From NCBI GenBank assembly GCA_011065235.1, contig JAAKFB010000038.1:1-11795 (forward strand): a stretch of 11,795 bases of DNA. The letters are read 5' to 3'. Source of the DNA: Chlamydiota bacterium (GTDB lineage: Bacteria > Chlamydiota > Chlamydiia > Chlamydiales > Rhabdochlamydiaceae). The notes beneath the pieces were generated by a model. It did no database searches. It worked only from the letters and a program-made list of their open reading frames with translations, and was not told the DNA's origin. Every line of letters begins with the position of its first letter. Position 1 is the stretch's first letter. Of this stretch, positions 1 through 5,220 are shown piece after piece. The translations under genes were made by a program, and so were the position numbers.

Positions 1-525
1 AGGCTGATGATCTGCTTTGGCTCGAATTGGCGCAATAAAATGCTTTCAGAAGAAACACTCACAGAGTTTCTCCAGCTCATTGATGAAACTCTCTCTCCCT
101 TTTTTATTTTCGTCTTTGGAAATGACGAGGAAAGAGAAGTCGCCGATCGCCTCGAAAGAGCTTTTTCTCGCAATAGTCATGCTATTGGCAATATGAGCTT
201 ACCCCTTTGGCAACGCTTTATGCAGATGGTGGAAGGGGTGATTGCCATGGATTCCGCTGCTTTGCATCTGTGTGCGACGACGATGACACCATGCTTCAGC
301 CTTTTTGGCCCATCCTCTGCCGCTTATTATAAACCTCTCGGAAAACAGCATTATGCATTTCAAGGACCATGTCCGTATGAAGTGGAATTTGAGAAGCGGT
401 GTCCCCACTTGCGCAACTGCCAATCGGGCTCCTGTTTGCGAGATGTCTCTGCGGACACTTTATTTGAACACTTTCAAATATTTTGGACAGGCGTCTCAAA
501 ATCAACCGTTCTAGCAACCGTTTGA
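1..525 (+). CDS. Glycosyltransferase family 9 (LPS heptosyltransferase-like), C-terminal part
   Basis: The reading frame is open from the first base (Arg-Leu precede the first Met), so this is the C-terminal half of a longer protein that starts outside the window. Seen: a Rossmann-like segment ending in FGNDEER, then GVIAMDSAALHLCA and CFSLFGPSSAAYYKP, which match the GT9 nucleotide-sugar-binding half (MDS/T-x3-H, then F-G-P-[TS]). A Cys-rich tail follows (CPHLRNCQSGSCL), also common in GT9 proteins. Family knowledge: GT9 enzymes add heptoses or related sugars from ADP- or nucleotide-sugars to the LPS inner core at the cytoplasmic face of the inner membrane. The exact acceptor cannot be told. 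The last 52 bp overlap the 3' end of the Nudix gene on the other strand, and no terminator is visible between the two. Confidence 0.85.
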   Translation, partial: RLMICFGSNWRNKMLSEETLTEFLQLIDETLSPFFIFVFGNDEEREVADRLERAFSRNSHAIGNMSLPLWQRFMQMVEGVIAMDSAALHLCATTMTPCFSLFGPSSAAYYKPLGKQHYAFQGPCPYEVEFEKRCPHLRNCQSGSCLRDVSADTLFEHFQIFWTGVSKSTVLATV

Positions 526-929
526 GCCATTTTTGGCGTATCTGGAAATACCTCTAGCTCGGACATTTCATTCACTGTGAACCATTTCCCGTCAGTTAAA
601 GTGCCTCCGACGGGCTTGGCGACAAAAATAAAGTCGATGTGCTGGTGAGCCGGCTCATTGCCAATGGCGGGAACCGACTCCAAGAGACAGCTAAAAGGAC
701 GCTCGATGCTCTTCGCATTCCAATCCTCAAACCAAAGATTTTCTTGATGCAAGAAGACGATTTCAAGGCCCGTTTCTTCGCGGACCTCACGGCGAGCCGC
801 CTCAGATGGGGTTTCATTTGCCTCCACGTGTCCACCTGGAGCTACCCATTTTTTGTGCTTGAGGTGAAAGAGAAGTAAAAACTTTTCTTGATCTACGATG
901 TAGCAGGTCGATACAAATTGCCTTATCAT
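474..929 (-). CDS. Nudix hydrolase
   Basis: A 151-residue single-domain protein. Residues 33-55 hold a complete Nudix box (G-x5-E-x7-REVREETGL) with all the metal-binding Glu residues, so it should be catalytically competent. Nudix enzymes hydrolyse nucleoside diphosphates linked to another group, such as oxidised dNTPs, ADP-ribose or diadenosine polyphosphates. The substrate cannot be read from this sequence. It diverges from mazG, another NTP pyrophosphohydrolase, and both could serve nucleotide-pool sanitation; this is inference. The start codon has no Shine-Dalgarno site and lies in one arm of an inverted repeat (923-943), so translation may be limited by that hairpin. The 3' end converges with and overlaps the GT9 gene. 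No signal peptide is seen, so it should be cytoplasmic. Confidence 0.9.
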   Translation of the reverse strand: MIRQFVSTCYIVDQEKFLLLFHLKHKKWVAPGGHVEANETPSEAARREVREETGLEIVFLHQENLWFEDWNAKSIERPFSCLLESVPAIGNEPAHQHIDFIFVAKPVGGTLTDGKWFTVNEMSELEVFPDTPKMAQTVARTVDFETPVQNI

Positions 930-946
930 TGGCTAAATGATAAAAT
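918..946 (+). promoter_or_regulatory. Putative mazG promoter
   Basis: TTGCCT (918-923) and TAAAAT (941-946) are spaced by 17 bp in front of mazG, a sigma-70-like arrangement. A second possible -10 (GATAAT, 953-958) is nearer the gene but would put the transcript start on the ribosome binding site. Confidence 0.4.
923..943. repeat. Inverted repeat between Nudix gene and mazG
   Basis: Two perfect 8-bp arms, TTATCATT (923-930) and AATGATAA (936-943), are separated by GGCTA. The arms cover the Nudix start codon (927-929) and the start of the proposed mazG -10 element (941-946). A further TGATAA half-site lies at 952-957. It could be an operator for both genes or an mRNA hairpin in the Nudix leader. 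Confidence 0.6.
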
Positions 947-962
947 GTTCCTGATAATTTTT

Positions 963-967
963 GGAGG
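963..967 (+). promoter_or_regulatory. Ribosome binding site that fixes the mazG start
   Basis: GGAGG lies 8 nt before the ATG at 976. It argues against an upstream TTG at 961, which would place the site inside the gene. Confidence 0.75.
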
Positions 968-975
968 AAAAAATC

Positions 976-1596
976 ATGAAAAGCTTTGAACAGCTCATAG
1001 AAGTTGCTGAAATTCTCAACAGCCCAGGGGGATGTCCTTGGGACCTAATACAGACCTTTCAATCCCTGCGTCCCTATATTCTAGAAGAAGCACACGAAGC
1101 GCTCGAGGCGGTAGACCGCAATGAAGATGAAGAGATCATCGAAGAGTTAGGCGATCTCTTATACACCGTGATCTTCTATGCGATGGTGGCTAAGCGCGAA
1201 AAGCGATTTTCCCTCGAAAACATCCTCGAGGCTCTCAAAGCCAAACTCATCCGCAGGCATCCCCATGTATTTGCCGACACAAAAGTCGATTCAGTAGAAG
1301 ACGTCATCCGCACATGGGACAATGTTAAAAAAGAAGAGAAAAAAGATCGGAAAAGTCCCTTTGATGGGATTCCAAAAGCCCTTCCCTCATTGCAGCGTGC
1401 ACACAAAATCTTGGGACGGATCAAAAAGCATAAAGTAGCTCGAAAGTCCTTGCCCGCAAATACCCGCTCCAAAGAGCTTGCATCCAAAATTTTCGAAGTT
1501 GTGGAAACAGCCGTCGAGGAAGAAGTCGATATCGAAAGCGCCTTTCGTGAAATGCTCACTGATTTAGAGTTGGAGTTGCAGTCAACTCAAAGTTGA
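976..1596 (+). CDS. mazG: MazG-type nucleoside triphosphate pyrophosphohydrolase
   Basis: 206 residues from the ATG that follows a good Shine-Dalgarno site. MazG enzymes hydrolyse NTPs and dNTPs to NMP and pyrophosphate and clear aberrant nucleotides. The N-terminal MazG domain (about residues 1-110) carries PGGCPWD (17-23), QTFQSL (26-31), and the metal-binding signature E38xxE41 with E57xxD60 in EELGDLL. The family usually has His in QTHxSL; here it is Phe. The C-terminal half (ALPSLQRAHKILGRI onward, with a Glu-rich helix) corresponds to the second MazG domain of the E. coli protein, but at 206 against about 263 residues it is clearly shortened. The outer-membrane protein gene starts 15 bp downstream, so co-transcription is possible. 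Cytoplasmic; no signal peptide. Confidence 0.92.
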   Translation: MKSFEQLIEVAEILNSPGGCPWDLIQTFQSLRPYILEEAHEALEAVDRNEDEEIIEELGDLLYTVIFYAMVAKREKRFSLENILEALKAKLIRRHPHVFADTKVDSVEDVIRTWDNVKKEEKKDRKSPFDGIPKALPSLQRAHKILGRIKKHKVARKSLPANTRSKELASKIFEVVETAVEEEVDIESAFREMLTDLELELQSTQS

Positions 1597-1611
1597 GATA
1601 GTCTGTGGCAC

Positions 1612-2595
1612 ATGAGGAAACTCTTCCCAGCTACTCTACTTCTTATTTGCGCAAACTTGCAGGCGGACGATTATTGGTGTTTGGATAAACACGTATCGAT
1701 TCGTGGCGACTATGGTTATATCCGCCGTCAAGAAATCCGTGATCTCAGACTTGTTGAAGACACGTCTGTCATGCAAGAGCTCAACGGCAATTTGAAGGCA
1801 AAAAAGGTAATGGATACCGAGGATTTGGTCGATCAGTTTGGCTGGGAATCGGCGATTCGGGGTGGTTTGACCTATCACAGCAGTGAATGCGCCTCTCTCG
1901 AAGCGCTTTATACCTACTTTTACCCATGGGAAGGCACAAGGACTGTCAAAGCCGATGGAACGTTGCAAATTCCCTTCGAAGAATTCTCCATTTTTTCAGA
2001 TTATGTCAATGCAGATAGGGCAGAGGGAAAGTACAAATCCCAGCTTCAAAATGGGGAATTCAACTATTGGGGACACCTCACTCCTCAGCGGGTCAACTAT
2101 TTTTCTTTCTCATGGAATCTCGGCTTTCGGGCAATGTATTTGAGGGAAGATTTGGACTTGCTGTTCACCAAAGGATCAAACCAGTCACTCTATTCGATTG
2201 ACACCTACGATATCCTCTATGGAGCGCAGCTGGGAGCGGTCCTAGAAGTCAATCCCACATGCCATTGGACATGGAGCTTCATGCTCAAAGGGGCAGGGTT
2301 TTTCAATGTAGCCCGCAATGAAGTCTGTATTCGGGATGAAAACAACGAAGTCACACTGCGTGAATACACCAAAAGGAAGTGGACAGACAGCTGGCTTCTC
2401 GAGGCATACGGCGAGATTGCCTATCACTGGAATTCCTGGCTGAGGTTTCAGTTTGGGTATCAAGGATTCATCCTGACAGGACTTGTCTTGGCTCCCGAGC
2501 AACGGGACGTGAGAGCAACAACCAGTCGTCGCATCAAAGATAAGGGACAAATCGTCATCGATGGGATGTATGCCGGCCTAACTCTGAGCTTCTAG
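1612..2595 (+). CDS. Putative outer-membrane beta-barrel protein, family not assigned
   Basis: 327 residues. The N-terminus MRKLFPATLLLICANLQA is a good signal peptide with likely cleavage after residue 18, giving a mature DDYW... protein. The remainder is rich in alternating aromatic/polar stretches, for example WTWSFMLKGAGFF and WLRFQFGYQGFILTG, and ends in GLTLSF with a terminal Phe. The terminal aromatic is the usual BAM recognition signal of outer-membrane barrels. Few Cys residues are present, unlike the Cys-rich chlamydial envelope proteins. It resembles in style the large porin-like (MOMP-like) families of environmental chlamydiae, but I cannot confirm a family match. There is no Shine-Dalgarno site before the ATG. 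It lies 15 bp after mazG and may share its transcript. Role as a porin or surface protein is inferred. Confidence 0.7.
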   Translation: MRKLFPATLLLICANLQADDYWCLDKHVSIRGDYGYIRRQEIRDLRLVEDTSVMQELNGNLKAKKVMDTEDLVDQFGWESAIRGGLTYHSSECASLEALYTYFYPWEGTRTVKADGTLQIPFEEFSIFSDYVNADRAEGKYKSQLQNGEFNYWGHLTPQRVNYFSFSWNLGFRAMYLREDLDLLFTKGSNQSLYSIDTYDILYGAQLGAVLEVNPTCHWTWSFMLKGAGFFNVARNEVCIRDENNEVTLREYTKRKWTDSWLLEAYGEIAYHWNSWLRFQFGYQGFILTGLVLAPEQRDVRATTSRRIKDKGQIVIDGMYAGLTLSF

Positions 2596-2691
2596 TTTGT
2601 TGAAAAAATTTCTCTAAGAAAGGTTTTAATAATTCAACTTGTCCCCTATCGCTATTTTGGGCGCGAGCGAGCGGAAGAGATACAAGATTAA

Positions 2692-2746
2692 GGACTGCAA
2701 CTGTACAAAAAGATGACTTCGTCTCTTTTTGTAGCGGTTGCAGACC
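2692..2746. repeat. Long imperfect hairpin
   Basis: The core arms are TACAAAAAGA (2704-2713) and TCTTTTTGTA (2724-2733). Inside them GAC and GTC pair around a TTC loop. Outside them CTGCAAC (2695-2701) pairs with GTTGCAG (2737-2743) across a small internal loop. About 20 base pairs form in total. Neither strand has a U-run directly after the stem, so it is not a textbook intrinsic terminator, though it may still end transcription of the upstream gene or be a degenerate repeat element. Confidence 0.6.
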
Positions 2747-2837
2747 ACTCAAAAAAAAATGACCCTGGAAGCAGACATGAAGGTGGATGGAATCCCAGTT
2801 GAATGCTCTTTCAGTCGATCGATTGTACTTTCATGAA

Positions 2838-2888
2838 TTATAGTTAAATCGATATATTTTTTGACAAAATTATAGCTAAAAAGATATA
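2838..2888. promoter_or_regulatory. Two direct repeats flanking the XRE-regulator -35 (putative autoregulatory operator)
   Basis: TTATAGTTAAATCGATATA (2838-2856) and TTATAGCTAAAAAGATATA (2870-2888) match at 16 of 19 positions. They start 32 bp apart, about three helical turns. The -35 box lies between them and the -10 lies in the second copy. This is the expected layout for an operator of the adjacent HTH protein. Confidence 0.55.
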
Positions 2889-2889
2889 A
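2861..2889 (+). promoter_or_regulatory. Promoter of the XRE regulator
   Basis: A perfect -35 TTGACA (2861-2866) is followed after 17 bp by ATATAA (2884-2889). The expected transcript start is around 2895-2898, on or next to the ATG at 2898, which predicts a leaderless mRNA. The G-run just before the ATG leaves only one base of spacing and cannot act as a normal ribosome binding site. Confidence 0.6.
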
Positions 2890-2897
2890 GAGGGGGT

Positions 2898-3353
2898 ATG
2901 AGAACTGCTTTTGCTGAAAAACAGCTCATCGATACTATTTTGCGGAAAGGGAAGAGGCTAAAAAAGGAGCTGATCCAGGGGCCGGGAACTCTACTGCGTC
3001 TGGTTAGACGCAGGCTACGAATCACTCAAACGCAGCTTGCAAAAATTTCTGGTGTCCCCCAGACAAATATTGCCAGTATTGAATCTGGTAAAAAAAGACC
3101 TACCTTGGCAACGCTGAATAAGCTTTTTGCGGCGATGAGTTTTGAATTAGCGATCACGCCAGTTTGCTCTAGTTCACCAGATGAATTAATTCGTGCTCAG
3201 GCGCAAAAGGCTGCCAAAAAAAATTTAGATCCTGTTTTTAGCACAATGGCATTGGAGGATCAAATCCCAAGCCCACGAAAGATCAAGGAAATGATCAATA
3301 ATGAAGCTGGTAGGTTAATGGAATCGGAAACGGCGAGAATATGGGATGAGTGA
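2898..3353 (+). CDS. XRE-family helix-turn-helix regulator, antitoxin-like
   Basis: 151 residues. A Cro/C1-type HTH covers about residues 34-87 (LLRLVRRRLRITQTQLAKIS, then VPQTNIASIESGKKRPTLATL), the standard five-helix DNA-binding fold. The C-terminal tail (about 105-151, ending in ARIWDE) is charged and probably flexible, as in many type II antitoxins where it contacts the toxin. It most likely represses its own promoter through the two direct repeats upstream. A toxin gene would be expected directly downstream. The stop codon does overlap an ATG (ATGAGTGA), but that frame closes after 27 codons, so the regulator appears to be an orphan. The overlap with a following start is the usual coupling of antitoxin-toxin pairs. 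It is also possible that it is a plain transcription regulator. Confidence 0.8.
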   Translation: MRTAFAEKQLIDTILRKGKRLKKELIQGPGTLLRLVRRRLRITQTQLAKISGVPQTNIASIESGKKRPTLATLNKLFAAMSFELAITPVCSSSPDELIRAQAQKAAKKNLDPVFSTMALEDQIPSPRKIKEMINNEAGRLMESETARIWDE

Positions 3354-3429
3354 CGGAGCAACTGTATTCAATGATCTGCGTTTTGGATGTGGAGGACTTG
3401 TTTCTTGTCCCAGGAAGAGAGGTAGGTGA
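3346..3429 (+). pseudogene. Possible toxin-gene remnant overlapping the XRE regulator
   Basis: An ATG at 3346 overlaps the regulator's stop by 8 bp and reads MSDGATVFNDLRFG and so on for 27 codons before TGA. The position and coupling are those of the second gene of a toxin-antitoxin pair. From 3368 onward the bases are also the 3' end of the methyltransferase on the other strand, so at most about eight codons could be original toxin sequence. The N-terminal 'ATVF-ND' is loosely like the start of HipA-type kinases, but this is too short to assign. It may equally be chance. Confidence 0.25.
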
Positions 3430-4024
3430 ATGCTTTTGCCCCTTTGATGTTGAACGGGTCAAGTGTGAGATCGATGCAACGGTATTGCCCTTGGGCAATA
3501 TCCCCATTTTTGACCGTCATGGCATATGCGCCTTCAATGTCATTCGTGATTAAGCAATGCTTGAATTTGGAAAATTGCTTTGCGAATTGCATTATCTGGT
3601 CATTTGTGAGGTGTTGCAGAACGTCTTTGCAAATGAGTAGATCAGCAGGGGGCAAATCCTTATTGACGACATCGGCTTGGTGGAAAGTGACCGTGGGCGA
3701 TGCAAACTTCTGCAGATCTTTTTCGATGACCGATTTCACTACATCAATGCCTGTATAGTGGGCTCCATTCCAGTCGAGATATTGAGAAAATTCCCAATCT
3801 CCACAACCGACGTCCACGATGCTTTGAATGTTGTGCTTTTTGACGAAATCCTGAAGGAATTTCATATAGGGCGCGGCAATTTGAACGGATGAGCCATATC
3901 CCGAAGTCCCTTCTCCTTGAGCGTTTTGTCCCCAAACCCGTTTTTCGTAAATATCTGTGAAAGTCGTTTCTGCGTGGTCTTGGGCAAATCCAATTGAGCA
4001 AATAAAAAGAAAAAGAATTTTCAT
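3368..4024 (-). CDS. Class I SAM-dependent methyltransferase with a signal peptide
   Basis: 218 residues from the ATG at 4024. I chose this start because a longer in-frame reading to 4135 would run through the SRP RNA, and because MKILFLFICSIGFA at this start is a clear short signal peptide. A conserved-looking N-terminal motif FTDIYEKRVWG (22-32) precedes the Rossmann fold: SAM motif I VDVGCGD (70-76), acidic GID (92-94) for the ribose, QAD (116-118) for the adenine, and DLLICKDVLQHL (128-139) as motif IV. C-terminal RCIDLTLDPFN follows. The substrate is unknown. A methyltransferase with an export signal is unusual, since SAM is cytoplasmic unless supplied in the host. A secreted effector is one possible reading. 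There is no Shine-Dalgarno site, and the ATG follows the ffs U-run by four bases, so expression depends on read-through. The 3' end converges with the XRE regulator 14 bp away. Confidence 0.85.
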   Translation of the reverse strand: MKILFLFICSIGFAQDHAETTFTDIYEKRVWGQNAQGEGTSGYGSSVQIAAPYMKFLQDFVKKHNIQSIVDVGCGDWEFSQYLDWNGAHYTGIDVVKSVIEKDLQKFASPTVTFHQADVVNKDLPPADLLICKDVLQHLTNDQIMQFAKQFSKFKHCLITNDIEGAYAMTVKNGDIAQGQYRCIDLTLDPFNIKGAKAFTYLSSWDKKQVLHIQNADH

Positions 4025-4028
4025 AGGC

Positions 4029-4046
4029 AAAAAAAAGCCGGAGAGA
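4029..4046 (-). terminator. ffs 3' terminator
   Basis: The closing helix of the SRP RNA itself (3' arm ending CTCTCCGGC) is followed by eight U (4036-4029). The U-run ends four bases before the methyltransferase ATG. Confidence 0.7.
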
Positions 4047-4133
4047 TTTCTTGGCAACGGACCTAGATCCTTAAGGCTGCTACCTTCCGGTCCTGACCTG
4101 GTTCGGAGAGCCCGCATCCAAGAAGTCCCCGGC
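4037..4133 (-). ncRNA. ffs: Signal recognition particle RNA, 4.5S type
   Basis: Read on the minus strand, the apical domain is unmistakable: CCAGGTCAGGACCGG followed by AAGGTAGCAGCC (4101 to 4075), with the GGAA tetraloop and the asymmetric internal loop bound by Ffh. The ends GCCGG (4133-4129) and CCGGC (4041-4037) pair to close the long helix, giving about 97 nt, the short Alu-less form. The RNA works with Ffh and FtsY in co-translational targeting of membrane proteins. It has its own promoter inside the end of the upstream gene and a U8 tract at its 3' end. The exact 5' end could lie up to four bases further out. Confidence 0.95.
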
Positions 4134-4143
4134 AAAAAGCAGT

Positions 4144-4172
4144 ATTATGACACTTTTCGATTATTGATCCAA
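4144..4172 (-). promoter_or_regulatory. Promoter of ffs
   Basis: On the minus strand TTGGAT (4172-4167) and CATAAT (4149-4144) are spaced by 17 bp. The start point would be 4137-4133, which matches the 5' end of the SRP RNA. The -10 overlaps the stop codon of the upstream membrane-protein gene. Confidence 0.65.
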
Positions 4173-5170
4173 TCGAAAGATTTATCAGTGAGATAACCAA
4201 TCCCTACGCTTGCTCCAACGACTCCCAAGCCCCAAAACATACCGGCGAAGCTTTCGGAAGGGGTGTGACAAAAAGCGGCTGTGTTCGCAAGAAATGTAAA
4301 GTCTGTGAAGGCATAAGCTGTCGCCATTGCAATGGTGAACTTGGGAAATTTCGGATAGCTATATTTCCCAGTGGTTGCTTCAAAAACTTTTGCGATGATT
4401 ACACCAAGAGAAATTTTGAGCATCACGTGACCAGAGCTATTGAAACTACCGCCTTTTAGACCTAGCAATTGAGCGTAAAGAGGATTTGAAAGAGATAAAG
4501 CTGCAATAGAGAGATATGTGGCAAGTTCTCCTTTTGATTGAAAGTTCATTTGAAAATAATGGGAAGCCTGAAATGAAATTTTTTTCCATAGGGACACGCC
4601 CTCTAGACGGTAACCCCTGACATTTTGAATCGCCCGGTAGATCAAGGGAGAGGCAGCAATTGTCGCAGATAAAAGAGCAAATGTTTTGAGTTCACTGTGT
4701 TTAAAGGAATTGATCAAAGGAAAGACAATATCCCTAGGATTGCAGAATTTTTCATAATCAGGGATTTGCATGGCCCTGCGGTAAATAATACCAGCTAAGG
4801 AGCCTAAAATGGGAGCGCACGTAGCCAAATAGGGAGTGTATGAAGCGAGTTTTTCAATGAGAGGGGGCTTATGCTTCCAAGTGGGTAAATGAGAATAAGA
4901 GACCGGTGGGCTAGTGGCAGGTTCCGGAGGAGCAGGAGCAGCAGGAGCAGCAGGAGCAGCAGCAGGAGCAATAGGCTTAGACCATGTAACTAAATTTTTT
5001 AATTGGGCGTAGCGGTTATAGAAAAAAGTGGTTATATTCTGAGAGAAAACTTTCCATGCGATCAAAATCACCCGACTAATGAGATAGCGTTCGCCATTCC
5101 AGGTGGTTTTAATTTCGGGGCTTTTAAGAGTTGTATAAGGCCTTAGTGGCGTATAACTACTTTCAATCAT
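4145..5170 (-). CDS. Six-helix membrane protein with FIT/PAP2-like two-histidine motif
   Basis: 341 residues with no family I can name with certainty. The N-terminal 65 residues carry one hydrophobic stretch (about 29-50). An Ala/Pro-rich linker follows (67-89). A helical membrane domain then has about six spans: 114-130, 161-180, 217-236, 248-264, 279-300 and 307-327. SSGHVMLK (245-252) opens span 4 and CHTPSESFAGMFWG (301-314) links spans 5 and 6. Family knowledge: SGH plus a later H in HTxxE/D-x(2,3)-AG is the arrangement of PAP2-type lipid phosphatases and of FIT (fat-storage-inducing) proteins, which have six spans and two catalytic His roughly 55-60 apart; here H248 and H302 are 54 apart. 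The first PAP2 motif (KxxxxxxRP) is not visible and no Arg precedes H302, favouring FIT over classic PAP2. Function as a lipid phosphatase or host-lipid effector is inference. Promoter placement predicts a leaderless mRNA. Confidence 0.8.
   Translation of the reverse strand: MIESSYTPLRPYTTLKSPEIKTTWNGERYLISRVILIAWKVFSQNITTFFYNRYAQLKNLVTWSKPIAPAAAPAAPAAPAPPEPATSPPVSYSHLPTWKHKPPLIEKLASYTPYLATCAPILGSLAGIIYRRAMQIPDYEKFCNPRDIVFPLINSFKHSELKTFALLSATIAASPLIYRAIQNVRGYRLEGVSLWKKISFQASHYFQMNFQSKGELATYLSIAALSLSNPLYAQLLGLKGGSFNSSGHVMLKISLGVIIAKVFEATTGKYSYPKFPKFTIAMATAYAFTDFTFLANTAAFCHTPSESFAGMFWGLGVVGASVGIGYLTDKSFDWINNRKVS
4926..4970. repeat. GGAGCAGCA-type repeat encoding the Ala/Pro linker
   Basis: The 9-bp unit GGAGCAGCA and shortened or lengthened forms of it repeat about five times. 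Every unit length is a multiple of three, so on the minus strand it encodes AAP repeats and changes in copy number would keep the frame. It lies between the N-terminal segment and the membrane domain of the six-helix protein. Confidence 0.75.
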
Positions 5171-5176
5171 GAAAAT

Positions 5177-5206
5177 ATTATACTATGGATTCCTCTAAAA
5201 TGTCAA
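5177..5206 (-). promoter_or_regulatory. Strong promoter of the six-helix membrane protein, leaderless layout
   Basis: On the minus strand a perfect TTGACA (5206-5201) and a perfect TATAAT (5182-5177) are spaced by 18 bp. Only six bases separate the -10 from the ATG at 5170, so the transcript should start at or within a base or two of the start codon. Confidence 0.75.
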
Positions 5207-5220
5207 GGGAAATAAAATTT

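Larger units (their letters stand above)
2596..2897. other. Gene-poor intergenic stretch
   Basis: 302 bp between the outer-membrane protein and the XRE regulator. It contains a long hairpin (2692-2746), a run of nine A (2751-2759) and the direct-repeat promoter of the regulator (2838-2889). No convincing gene is seen. The only plus-strand frame of note is a 25-codon ORF at 2759-2836 without a ribosome binding site. No classic terminator follows the outer-membrane protein gene. Confidence 0.6.

Noticed and set aside
961..975. mazG starting at TTG 961
   Set aside because: GGAGG at 963-967 would lie inside the gene and is correctly spaced for ATG 976.
2759..2836. 25-codon ORF starting after the A9 run
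   Set aside because: No ribosome binding site, too short to judge, and no recognisable similarity.
3350..3553. 67-codon plus-strand frame after the XRE regulator as a toxin gene
   Set aside because: Almost all of it is antisense to the methyltransferase's conserved C-terminus, and its sequence shows no family feature.
4025..4135. Longer methyltransferase reading with 37 extra N-terminal residues
   Set aside because: These bases are the SRP RNA. The start at 4024 gives a clean signal peptide, so the extension is not translated as such.
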